From positions 17,067-81,066 of the forward strand of contig NZ_VMNW02000033.1 in assembly GCF_007713735.2 (NCBI RefSeq): a DNA stretch of 64,000 nt, read 5' to 3'. The notes beneath the pieces were generated by a model, which saw nothing but the letters and a program-made list of their open reading frames with translations, made no database searches and was not told the origin of the DNA. A program made the position numbers and the translations under genes. Shown here in pieces: positions 51,108 to 59,269 of this stretch (positions within the stretch are counted from its first letter, which is position 1; every line of letters starts with the position of its first letter). This DNA is from Amycolatopsis acidicola. GTDB taxonomy: Bacteria > Actinomycetota > Actinomycetes > Mycobacteriales > Pseudonocardiaceae.

Positions 51108-51659
51108 TCACCGGGAGGCGTGGCTCAACGCCGACCAGTCCCGCGCCCAGCGCGTGGCGCGATGCCGCTCCAGCGCCACATGCGCCGCGCACACCAGCAG
51201 CCCGGTCACCAGCACCACGCCGAGCCACAGGAACAGCGCCACCCCGATCGCGATCCAGACCACGTCACCGCTCGGGATCGGCGGCGGCACCGGATTGCCG
51301 GAGCGGTCGAGCCAGATCGGCACCGTGGTCCCGGCGGGCGTGCCGGCGTCGGCCCCGACCGTGCCACGCCGTTCGCTGCCGTCGGGCAGCAGCCACACCG
51401 CGTCGACCGACCGGAACCGGTCCGCGTCCCCGATCGCGTCCGGCACGGAGGCGATCAGCCGCGCGGTCGCGGGCACCCGGCTGGCGTGCTGTTCCCGCGA
51501 CTGCGCCGCGAAACCCGCGTACGCCTGGGAACCGACGGTCAGCGCGACCGGCACGGCGGTCAGCACCACGAGAGCCGCGACCACGAGCAAAGCGGCTTCC
51601 AGCTTGTCGCACCCGCGCACGAGGGGATTGCCCATCCGGCGCAGCACGGCGACAATCAT
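51108..51659 (-). CDS. Rv1733c-like membrane protein
   Basis: 183 residues, two membrane helices (LEAALLVVAALVVLTAVPVALTVG split by a short polar break, and VVWIAIGVALFLWLGVVLVTG) flanking an extracytoplasmic domain (VWLLPDGSERRGTVGAD, TTVPIWLDRSGN). This layout and the RMGNPLVRGCDKLEA start are typical of mycobacterial Rv1733c, a dormancy-regulon protein of unknown function. ATG 51659 with GAAGG; a DosR-box-like palindrome lies 50 bp upstream. Same strand as the Acg-like gene, 88 bp apart. Confidence 0.85.
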   Translation of the reverse strand: MIVAVLRRMGNPLVRGCDKLEAALLVVAALVVLTAVPVALTVGSQAYAGFAAQSREQHASRVPATARLIASVPDAIGDADRFRSVDAVWLLPDGSERRGTVGADAGTPAGTTVPIWLDRSGNPVPPPIPSGDVVWIAIGVALFLWLGVVLVTGLLVCAAHVALERHRATRWARDWSALSHASR

Positions 51660-51709
51660 CGCGGCACCTTCATGCAGCACAATCTCGCCGATCGACGGCG
51701 CGTGACGAA

Positions 51710-51723
51710 GGGCCATAGGTCCC
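51710..51723 (-). promoter_or_regulatory. DosR/DevR-box-like site before the Rv1733c-like gene
   Basis: Minus strand GGGACCTATGGCCC matches the GGGAC-N4-GTCCC/GGCCC form of the mycobacterial DosR box (11 of 14 positions of GGGACTWWAGTCCC). Centre about 57 bp above the start. The response regulator is not in this window. Confidence 0.6.
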
Positions 51724-51828
51724 CGAAAATTCCCGGGCCGCGCCGGGGCGTTCCCGTGACCTTCTGCCCTTCCCGCCGTGCGTGCGCCCGGAAAAATGGG
51801 CGGGAGGCGACCGGAAGGGGGCACCGCC

Positions 51829-52395
51829 GTGGACAGCCGGGACTCCGCCCTGCTCGACGTTTTCACGCCCTGGTACGACTTCGCGCTGACCGAGCACCTC
51901 TTCGTGCCCGCCTCGCCCGCCGCGACCTACGGGTCGGTGGCGGCGCTGCGTTCGGCGGGCTGGCGCGCCCCGCCGCTCGCCACGCTCTCCTGGGTGCGGG
52001 GCGAACCGGTCCGGCTTCGGCCCGACGCCGCCGTGCCCGCGTTCGAAGAAATCCTGCTCGGCGGGCCGTGGCGCGTGCTCGGCGAGCGGCCGGGACAGGA
52101 GCTGGTGCTGGGCGCGGCCGGCCGGTTCTGGACCCGGATCCCGCACTGGCACCGGGTCAGCCGCGCCGAGTTCGTGACCTACGCCCGGCCGCGTTCGGGC
52201 ACGATCGCGGTCGCGTTGTCCGTGCGCCCGGCGCCCGCGCACGGGTCGCTGCTCACCTTCGAAACCCGCTGGACCGTCGTCGACCCGGTGGCCCGGCACT
52301 GGGCGGAATGGTGCTGGGCCACCATCAAACCCTCGGCCAGGGTCATCGCCCGCCAGGTCCTGCACGCCGTGCATTCCGCGGCCGCGCGGACCTGA
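51829..52395 (+). CDS. Conserved protein of unknown function (possible SRPBCC-like fold)
   Basis: 188 residues, GTG 51829 with GAAGGGGG upstream (an ATG frame to 51778 is less likely). Middle and C-terminal parts look like a lipid- or ligand-binding helix-grip fold: SRAEFVTYARPRSGTIAVAL, LLTFETRWTVVDPVARHWAE, KPSARVIARQVLHAVH. These are similarities of pattern only; I cannot assign a family. It precedes the large signalling gene by 64 bp on the same strand and might be co-expressed. Confidence 0.7.
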   Translation: MDSRDSALLDVFTPWYDFALTEHLFVPASPAATYGSVAALRSAGWRAPPLATLSWVRGEPVRLRPDAAVPAFEEILLGGPWRVLGERPGQELVLGAAGRFWTRIPHWHRVSRAEFVTYARPRSGTIAVALSVRPAPAHGSLLTFETRWTVVDPVARHWAEWCWATIKPSARVIARQVLHAVHSAAART

Positions 52396-52459
52396 CCGCC
52401 GGGGCCGTGCAGGGGTTAGGCTTTTCCCGGTTCGCACGGCTCGAGGAGGTGTGCGGCGG

Positions 52460-55400
52460 ATGCGTGAAGACATCCCGGCGGAGCTGGCCGCGGCGATCGC
52501 GCTCGGCGGCGAGATGGGCCGCCGGGTCAGCGAGTACGACTGGTCCGCGCACCCGCTCGGCCCGCCGCGGGACTGGCCGCCCGCGGTGTGCTCGGCGGTG
52601 GCGCTGGCGCTCACCTCGCGGTTCCCCATCGTGCTCTGGCTGGATCCCGCGCACCTCACGCAGGTCTACAACGACGCCGCCATCCCGCTCGTCGGCGAGA
52701 AGCACCCGGCCGCGTTCGGCCGCTCCGGCCGCGAGGTGTGGTGGGAGGTCTGGGATTCCATCGAAGAGATGGTCGGTGGGGTCTTCCGCGAGAGCCGCGC
52801 CACCTGGTCCGACGACCAGCTGCTGCCGCTGATGGCCGGCGGGCGGCTGTGGGACCGGCACTTCACGTTCAGCTTCGGCCCGATCCTGTCCCCCGGCGGC
52901 CGCGCCGACGGAATCTTCTGCGCCGCAACGGAAACCACCGCCCGGGTGCTGGCCGCGCGCCGGCTCAATCTGGTCAACGAGGTCTCCACGAGCCTGCTGG
53001 AAACGCGCACGGTCGACGGTGCCGTCGCGGCGATCACGAGCGCCTGCGCCGGGCACGGCGAGGATCTGCCGTTCGTCGCCGTCTACCTGGACGACGCGGT
53101 GAAGGCGAAGAGACTGCACAGCGCCACCGCGGCCGCCCGCGATCTGCTGCCCGGCACGCTGGAAGCGCTCGCCCCGGCCGACTGGTCCGAGTCCGGCGCC
53201 CACCTCGTGACCGGCCTGCGCGACAGCATTCCGGCGCTGGCTTCGCGGTTTCCCGGGTTCGCGCCGGAGGAAGCGCTCGTGCTCCCCCTCGCCGACGCGG
53301 CGACCGGCGGCGCGGTCCTGTTCGGCCTCAACCCCCGGCAGCCGTTCGACGAGCAGTACCGCGGGTTCTGCCGGCTGCTGGCCGATCAGCTCGCGGCGGC
53401 GTTCGCGATCGCGGGCTCCTACGAACGGGAGCGCCGCCGCGCGGATTCGCTCGCCGATCTGGACCGGGCGAAGACGGCGTTCCTCGCCAACGTCAGCCAC
53501 GAGTTCCGCACCCCGCTGACCCTGATGCTCGGCCCGGTCGAGGACGCGATGGCCGAAGCGGAGCACGAGCCGCTGCAGCTGAAACGGCTGGAAACCGTGC
53601 ACCGCAACGCGCAGCGCCTGCTGCGGCTGGTGAACTCCCTGCTGGACTTTTCCCGTACCGAAGCGGGAAAAGCCACCGCGCACCGGGTGCGCGCCGACGT
53701 CGGCGCACTCACCGCGCAGATCGCGTCGTCGTTCGCCGAACTGTGCCGGCAGGCCGGGATCGACCTGGTGCTCGCGTGCCGCCCCGCGTTCGCCGAGGTG
53801 GACGTGCAGATGTGGGAAACGGTCGTGCTGAACCTGCTGTCCAACGCGGTCAAGTTCACCTTCGCCGGGTCCATCACCGTCGAGGTCGCCCCCGCGGCGG
53901 CTGGCCAGGTGCGGATCACCTTCACCGACACCGGGACCGGAATCCCGCGCGAGGACCTGGACAAGCTCTTCGACCGGTTCTATCGCGCGGGCAACACCCG
54001 CGGCCGCAGCGTCGAAGGCAGCGGCATCGGGCTCTCCCTCGTGCACGGGCTGGTCGAGCTGCACGAGGGCACCATCGAGATCGACAGCGAACTGGACTTC
54101 GGCACCGCCGTCACGATCCGGCTGCCCGCGGCGGCCGACGGCACGCCCGTCACGACGCCCGCCCCGGCGGCCGGCAACTCCTATCTGGCCGAGGCGAAGC
54201 AGTGGCTCGGCAGCTCCCCCGGCACCGGCGCGCGCACCGGCCGCAAGCTCGTCCTGATCGTGGACGACAACGCCGACCTCCGCCGCCACCTCGACCGGAT
54301 CCTGTCCGAGCGCTGGGACACCTGCGTGTTCGGCGACGGCGAGTCCGCGCTGAGCGGGATGCGCGAGCACCGGCCCGACGCCGTCGTGACCGACCTGATG
54401 ATGCCCGGCATGGACGGGTTCGAGCTCGTCGCCGCGATCCGCGCCGACCCCCTGCTCGCCGCCACGCCGGTGCTGATGCTCTCCGCGAGGGCGGATCTCG
54501 AAAGCGCCGGAGAGGGCCTCGCCGGTGGCGCGGACGACTATCTGCCGAAGCCGTTCAGCTCCCGCGAGTTGCTCAATCGCGTCACCGCGCGCCTTACCGC
54601 GGTGGAGCGGGAACGCGCCGCCCGCGACCTGGAGGAGGCAGCGACGCGGCGGGCACAAGCGCTCGCGGAATTCGGTTCGGTGCTCAACGCCGCGACGTCG
54701 GTCGAGGAGATCCTCGGCGCGCTGCTGTCGGCGCCGCTCACCCCGCCGGATTCGGCGGCCCTCGGGCTGCTGGAGAACGGCGGGGACCGCATCCGCATCG
54801 ACTACGCCGGTTCGGTGCACGCGGAACTGCGGGACCGCTACCACGTCGTGGCGATCGACGCCCCGGTGCCGATGGCGGCGGCCGTCCGCTCCGGGGAACC
54901 GATCGTCTTCACCGACCCGGACGACGTCGCCCCGCGGTTCCAGGTCGCCGCCCGCGACGCCCTGCCCAGCGTCCGCGCCGCGGTGGTGCACCCGATCCGG
55001 TCCGCGGGCGGCTTCGTCGTGGGCGCGATTTCCGTGCACTGGAACGGATCCCACAAACCCGGCGACGTCGAACTGGAAGTGGCGGCACGCGTCGCGGAGC
55101 TGACCGGGCCCGCCTTGGACCGTGTGCTCGCCGCCGAACGGGAGCACCGGATCGCCACCGATTTCCAGGACCAGCTGCTGGATCTGGACCAGAGCTCGGT
55201 CAACGCCGTGGTGGCGGCGGTCTACCAGCCCGCCGCGGAGGCCATGCGCGTGGGCGGCGACTGGTACCTGGTGGCGCCGCTGAGCGACACCGGCCCGGTC
55301 GCGCTGTCGGTCGGCGACGTCGTGGGGCACGGCCTGCCCGCGGCCACCGTGATGAGCAAACTGCGCAGCGCGATCGGCGCGGCGGCGCTGACCGTGCGCT

Positions 55401-56278
55401 CTCCTTCCGAGGTGCTGGACCTCGCCGAGCGCTACGCCGCGTCGGTGCCGGGCGCCGCCTGCACCACGGTCGCCTACGCCGTGCTCGACTCCGGCGCGCA
55501 CTCGATTTCCTATGCGTGCGCCGGTCATCCGTACCCGCTGCTCGTGACGCCGGAGGGCGTGCGTTTCCTCGAACACGGCAGGCATCCGCCGCTGGCCGCG
55601 CTCAGCTGCCACGCCTCGGGACGGATCGGCGAAGCCGAGCTGCCGCCCGGTTCACTCGTGGTGCTCTACACCGACGGGCTGATCGAACGCCCCGGGGAGT
55701 CCATTTCGGACGGTTTCGGCAGGCTGGCGGACGTGGCCGCCGGACTCCGCCACGTACCGGCCGCCGCGGTGTGCACCGAGCTGCTGCGCCGGATGACGCC
55801 GCCCGGCGGGTACACCGACGACGTCGCGATCCTCGCCGTGCGCCCGGTCGGCACCACCCCGGACACCTTCGTCGCCTCGGTGCAGGCGGACGCCGCCGAG
55901 CTGCCCGTGCTGCGCCACCGGCTGCGCGCCTGGCTCGAAGACCTGCGCCTCGGCGACGAAAAGCAGTACGACGTCCTGGTGGGGGTCGGCGAAGCGGTGA
56001 GCAACGGGATGGAGCACGGCAGCGGGATGGACCGCCGGAAGACCGTCTCCGTCGAGGTTTTCGCCGGCGAGCACACGATCTCGGTGACCGTCGGGGACCG
56101 CGGCCGGTGGCTGGCGGACTCCTCGGCGAGCCGCCGCACCGCGCTCCGCGGCCGCGGGCTCACCCTCATCAACGGCCTCGCCGACCACGTCGAAACGGTG
56201 CGCTCGGCGCGCGGGACCCAGGTCACCATGCGGTATCGCCGGGGGCCGGATTCCGCCTCACAGGAGGAAAAACCGTGA
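52460..56278 (+). CDS. Hybrid histidine kinase-receiver fused to SpoIIE phosphatase and RsbW-like ATPase
   Basis: 1,272 residues. Order (approximate): PAS-like sensor 20-170 (VLWLDPAHLTQVYNDAAIPL), GAF 190-330, HisKA 345-410 (ANVSHEFRTPLTLMLGPVED), HATPase (LLSNAVKFTF, DTGTGIP, GSGIGLSLVHGLVELHEG), receiver 595-715 (VLIVDDNADLRRHLDRIL, phospho-Asp in VVTDLMMPGMDG, PKPFS), GAF 735-890, SpoIIE PP2C 910-1120 (VGGDWYLV, GDVVGHGLPAATVM, YTDDVAIL), and RsbW-like HATPase 1140-1265 (VGEAVSNGMEHGSG, GRGLTLINGLADHVETV). It joins a two-component relay to partner switching: a phosphatase for a STAS antagonist and a kinase for it in one chain. No membrane segment, so cytosolic. ATG 52460 (GGAGG 10 nt upstream) rather than GTG 52451. 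Overlaps the STAS gene by GTGA. Confidence 0.93.
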   Translation: MREDIPAELAAAIALGGEMGRRVSEYDWSAHPLGPPRDWPPAVCSAVALALTSRFPIVLWLDPAHLTQVYNDAAIPLVGEKHPAAFGRSGREVWWEVWDSIEEMVGGVFRESRATWSDDQLLPLMAGGRLWDRHFTFSFGPILSPGGRADGIFCAATETTARVLAARRLNLVNEVSTSLLETRTVDGAVAAITSACAGHGEDLPFVAVYLDDAVKAKRLHSATAAARDLLPGTLEALAPADWSESGAHLVTGLRDSIPALASRFPGFAPEEALVLPLADAATGGAVLFGLNPRQPFDEQYRGFCRLLADQLAAAFAIAGSYERERRRADSLADLDRAKTAFLANVSHEFRTPLTLMLGPVEDAMAEAEHEPLQLKRLETVHRNAQRLLRLVNSLLDFSRTEAGKATAHRVRADVGALTAQIASSFAELCRQAGIDLVLACRPAFAEVDVQMWETVVLNLLSNAVKFTFAGSITVEVAPAAAGQVRITFTDTGTGIPREDLDKLFDRFYRAGNTRGRSVEGSGIGLSLVHGLVELHEGTIEIDSELDFGTAVTIRLPAAADGTPVTTPAPAAGNSYLAEAKQWLGSSPGTGARTGRKLVLIVDDNADLRRHLDRILSERWDTCVFGDGESALSGMREHRPDAVVTDLMMPGMDGFELVAAIRADPLLAATPVLMLSARADLESAGEGLAGGADDYLPKPFSSRELLNRVTARLTAVERERAARDLEEAATRRAQALAEFGSVLNAATSVEEILGALLSAPLTPPDSAALGLLENGGDRIRIDYAGSVHAELRDRYHVVAIDAPVPMAAAVRSGEPIVFTDPDDVAPRFQVAARDALPSVRAAVVHPIRSAGGFVVGAISVHWNGSHKPGDVELEVAARVAELTGPALDRVLAAEREHRIATDFQDQLLDLDQSSVNAVVAAVYQPAAEAMRVGGDWYLVAPLSDTGPVALSVGDVVGHGLPAATVMSKLRSAIGAAALTVRSPSEVLDLAERYAASVPGAACTTVAYAVLDSGAHSISYACAGHPYPLLVTPEGVRFLEHGRHPPLAALSCHASGRIGEAELPPGSLVVLYTDGLIERPGESISDGFGRLADVAAGLRHVPAAAVCTELLRRMTPPGGYTDDVAILAVRPVGTTPDTFVASVQADAAELPVLRHRLRAWLEDLRLGDEKQYDVLVGVGEAVSNGMEHGSGMDRRKTVSVEVFAGEHTISVTVGDRGRWLADSSASRRTALRGRGLTLINGLADHVETVRSARGTQVTMRYRRGPDSASQEEKP

Positions 56279-56583
56279 CGGCGGGCCGGTACACCCTGCA
56301 CGTGCGGCACGGTCTGCCCGCCACGGTGACCGCCGAGGGAGAGGTCGACGCCACCAACGCGAGCGAGTTCGCGGCCGCGCTCGACGGCATCCCCGGCTCG
56401 GTGGTCCTCGACCTCGGCGGCCTGCGTTACCTCGACAGCGCCGGGTTCGCCGCGCTCGACAACCTGCTGGCGCACCGGAAGATGACCGTCGTGCTGCCGC
56501 CGGGCAGCAGGCTGCGCAAGGCGGCGGCGCTGATGGGCCTGCCCCACCACGACGACGTGCCGAGCGCGGCCGCCCAGCTCTGA
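56275..56583 (+). CDS. STAS-domain anti-sigma factor antagonist
   Basis: 102 residues: VTAEGEVDATNASEFAAAL, VVLDLGGLRYLDSAGFAALD (Ser in DSAGF is the phosphorylation site), KAAALMGL. It is the likely substrate of the phosphatase/kinase domains encoded directly upstream (GTGA overlap, GGAGGAAAAACC site). Phosphorylated form is inactive; dephosphorylated form sequesters an anti-sigma kinase. Ends 14 bp from the convergent RsbW-like gene with a GTCC-N5-GGAC palindrome between. Confidence 0.92.
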   Translation: MTAGRYTLHVRHGLPATVTAEGEVDATNASEFAAALDGIPGSVVLDLGGLRYLDSAGFAALDNLLAHRKMTVVLPPGSRLRKAAALMGLPHHDDVPSAAAQL

Positions 56584-56597
56584 GTCCACTGTGGACT

Positions 56598-57017
56598 CTA
56601 GCCGTGCAGCCGCCATTTCATCGTGACCGTCGTGCCCTCGGCCCCTGAAGCGCGGACGCTGTCGTCGGCCAGCGCGGCGATCAGCAGCAGCCCGCGGCCG
56701 CGAAACGGGTCGGCGCCGTCCGGGGTCTTCCAGGTGCCCCAGTCGGTCACCGTCACCGTCAGCTCGCCGTCGTCGGCAACGGCGAGCACGTCCAGCAGCC
56801 CGTCTTCGCGTCCGCGGTACGCGTGCTCGGCCGAGTTCGCCATCGCCTCGTAGCTGGCCAGGACGAGGTCCTCGCACCGCTCCGCCGCGAGCGCGTGCCC
56901 GGTCGCCCACACCGCCAGCGCCTCGCGCACCGGGGTGAGACCGGCCGCGCTCGCCGCGATCCGATGGTGGAACTCCCGCACCGAACCGGTTTGCCCGCCG
57001 GCGGGCACGTTCCTCAT
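56598..57017 (-). CDS. RsbW-like anti-sigma/serine kinase (HATPase_c)
   Basis: 139 residues with the GHKL ATP-binding fold: EDLVLASYEAMANSAEHAYR (N-box), VTVTDWGTWKTP and RGRGLLLIAALADDSV. It should phosphorylate the STAS protein of its own operon and bind a sigma factor, none of which is in this window. ATG 57017 overlaps the phosphatase stop by ATGA. Third gene of STAS-SpoIIE-RsbW. Confidence 0.92.
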   Translation of the reverse strand: MRNVPAGGQTGSVREFHHRIAASAAGLTPVREALAVWATGHALAAERCEDLVLASYEAMANSAEHAYRGREDGLLDVLAVADDGELTVTVTDWGTWKTPDGADPFRGRGLLLIAALADDSVRASGAEGTTVTMKWRLHG

Positions 57018-58594
57018 GTCCCGGCCCGGTGCCGCACGTGGATCAGCGCGATGTCGTCGTCGTGCCTGCCGCCGGTGAGACCGGTGATCAGCTCGTCGCA
57101 GGCGGCGCCGACATCCGGCGCTTCGCGGAGCGCGGGCAGCCCGGACAGCAGCCACCGGATGCCCAGCGTCAGATCGCGGGTGCGGCTTTCGACCAGCCCG
57201 TCGGTGTAGAGCAGCAGATCGGTGCCCGGCTCGAACACGGTCTGGCGTTCGGCGAACTTCGACCCGACGCCCAGTGGCTGCGACAGCGCCTCCCCGATCT
57301 CCTCGATGGCGCCATCGGGGCGCACCAGCACCGCGGGGAGATGCCCGGCATTGCCGTAGGTGAGCGTATGGCCGTCCGGCTCGTGCACCGCGTAGAAGCA
57401 GGTGACGAAACTCGGGTCGAACAGCGCACCGGCCAGTTCCGAAACCTCGCGCAGCAGGTCCGCCGGCGGGAGCTCCAGCTGCGCGTAGGACCGGATCGCG
57501 GTGCGCACCTGGCCCATCACGGTCGCCGCGGTGACCCCGTGCCCGACGACGTCGCCGATCACGAACGCCGTCCCGCCGGAACGCAGCCGGATCACGTCGA
57601 ACCAGTCCCCGCCGATCTTGCTGCCGGTGGCGGCTGGCAGGTAGCGGGTGACGATGTCCAGGCCCGGGATCTCCGGCACCACCGGCAGCATGCTGCGCGA
57701 GAGCTGGCCGACGAGATGGCGTTCGCGGTCGAAGAGCCGGGCATTGTCCAGAGCGATGGCAGCGTAGCCCGCGATGCCCTCGGCCACGTACTCGTGCCGC
57801 TCGGTGAACCGGCCGGTTCCGGGGTGGCCGAAGAAGAACCCGCCCAGCACGTCCCCGCTCGTGGGGCTGACCACGGACACGGCGAGATAGCTGCGCACCG
57901 GCAGATGCCCGGCGGGCATCCCGTGGTACGGCTCGTTCCGCCCGAACCGGGGGTCGGCGGTGATGTCGCCGCTGCGGACCGTGCCCTGCCCGTCGAAGGT
58001 CGGGGCGAACACGTCGGTGTTGCGGGGCATGGGAAAACCGGCGAACGCCTCGCGCGCGACCCCGGAAAGCGTGTACAGCGTGTAGGACTCGCCGAGCTCG
58101 TCGACGAGGTTGTAGAAGAACGCGCCGAAAGCGGCGCCGGTGGCCTTCGTGGCCGCGTCCGTGGCGTCCTGCACGATGCGGTCGATGTCGAGCTGCGCGG
58201 TCAGCTGCCTGCCCACCGAATGCAGCGCGTCCACCACCGCGGCCTCGGTGCGCAGCCTGCTCACCTCCGCGGCCAGTTCCGCCGTGGCCGCCCTGATCCC
58301 GGCCGCGACGAGCTCGTGCTGGCCGCCCACGGGAACGCTGGTGAAGAACAGCCGCGCCCCGGTTTCGTCGGCGACCACCACCGCGCCCGTGACGGTGATT
58401 CCGGGCAGCAGCGCGCCGAGCACGTCGTCCTCCGGGACGACCACCGTCAGCCCCTCGGAACCGGGCGGCAGCAACTGGTCCGCCTCGGCCGGGCTCAGCC
58501 GGCGCGTGCTCACCGCGACGGGCTCGCCCATCCCGTTCACGAACGCCCGGCGGACCGCGTCCGCGACCGCTTCCGTGCCCCGCCCGGACATCAT
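57014..58594 (-). CDS. GAF-SpoIIE (PP2C) phosphatase
   Basis: 526 residues: an N-terminal regulatory part (about 1-115), a GAF domain 120-290 (ATGAAFGAFFYNLVDELGES, VRSYLAVSVVSPTSGDVLGG, EYVAEGIAGYAAIALDNARL) and a SpoIIE phosphatase 310-520 (KIGGDWFDVIRL, IGDVVGHGVTAATVMGQV, LLYTDGLVESR, DDDIALI). It dephosphorylates a STAS antagonist when the GAF ligand or stress signal arrives. Overlaps both neighbours by 4 bp. Confidence 0.92.
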   Translation of the reverse strand: MMSGRGTEAVADAVRRAFVNGMGEPVAVSTRRLSPAEADQLLPPGSEGLTVVVPEDDVLGALLPGITVTGAVVVADETGARLFFTSVPVGGQHELVAAGIRAATAELAAEVSRLRTEAAVVDALHSVGRQLTAQLDIDRIVQDATDAATKATGAAFGAFFYNLVDELGESYTLYTLSGVAREAFAGFPMPRNTDVFAPTFDGQGTVRSGDITADPRFGRNEPYHGMPAGHLPVRSYLAVSVVSPTSGDVLGGFFFGHPGTGRFTERHEYVAEGIAGYAAIALDNARLFDRERHLVGQLSRSMLPVVPEIPGLDIVTRYLPAATGSKIGGDWFDVIRLRSGGTAFVIGDVVGHGVTAATVMGQVRTAIRSYAQLELPPADLLREVSELAGALFDPSFVTCFYAVHEPDGHTLTYGNAGHLPAVLVRPDGAIEEIGEALSQPLGVGSKFAERQTVFEPGTDLLLYTDGLVESRTRDLTLGIRWLLSGLPALREAPDVGAACDELITGLTGGRHDDDIALIHVRHRAGT

Positions 58595-58962
58595 CGCCCG
58601 GCCAGCGCCGCGGCGAGCGTCGGGAACACGGCCAGTTCGTCGGTCAGCCGAGTGAGCTCCAGCGGGCGCAGGGTGAGCCTGTTGTCGGCGACCACCCGGA
58701 CCGCGACCGTCGCGCCGTGCCGGCGGTGCGTGCGGACGAGGACGGCCATTCCGGCCGAGGCCAGGAAATCCACGTCCGTGAGGTCGATGACGAGGACACG
58801 GGGGTGGTCGCGGGACGCCCTGTCGACGAGCTGCTGCAGCTTGGGTGCGAGGGCGAGGTCGAGCGCGCCGCTCACCCGGAGCACGGCCGCCCCGCCGGAG
58901 CTCTCCAGCACCACGGCCCCCGCCGTGCTTTCGGCCTGGCTGTCGGCAGTTCCGTCCGTCAT
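58591..58962 (-). CDS. STAS-domain anti-sigma factor antagonist (RsbV/SpoIIAA-like)
   Basis: 123 residues: VLRVSGALDLALAPKLQQLV, VLVIDLTDVDFLASAGMAVL (Ser in ASAGM is the phospho-acceptor). ATG 58962 is used; an in-frame ATG at 59052 adds 30 residues unlike the family. First gene of the STAS-SpoIIE-RsbW operon, overlapping the phosphatase by ATGA. Confidence 0.92.
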   Translation of the reverse strand: MTDGTADSQAESTAGAVVLESSGGAAVLRVSGALDLALAPKLQQLVDRASRDHPRVLVIDLTDVDFLASAGMAVLVRTHRRHGATVAVRVVADNRLTLRPLELTRLTDELAVFPTLAAALAGR

Positions 58963-59269
58963 GCGCTCAATACTGCACTTCCGGCCACCCGGCAGCCCAG
59001 CGAAATCCGCTTTTCGGTCCGAAGCAACGCATTCCGCCGCCACCCCGTGCACGGCTGACCACAGCCACGCCGTATAGGTCGTTATACATCATGGTCCACT
59101 TCGGACAGACCACGACCGGGTTTCCGCCTATCCCGTGATTTTCTTTCCCTTACCCGGGGCATCCCTGACAAATCCCTGATTTTCCCGGCGGTCCGGTTCT
59201 CCCGCGCCGCCACTGCCCTACTTTCCCCCTTGTCAAGGGGAAATCCCGTCGCAAAAGGGGGCGACGTCC
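58963..59269. other. Intergenic region with palindromes between divergent STAS and MMPL genes
   Basis: 307 bp, no gene seen. It contains GTATA-N6-TATAC (59,072-59,087), a possible operator, and GTCCACTTCGGAC (59,094-59,106), identical with flanks to a copy at 25,362. AT-rich patches (59,140-59,180) before the MMPL start may hold its promoter. Confidence 0.5.
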
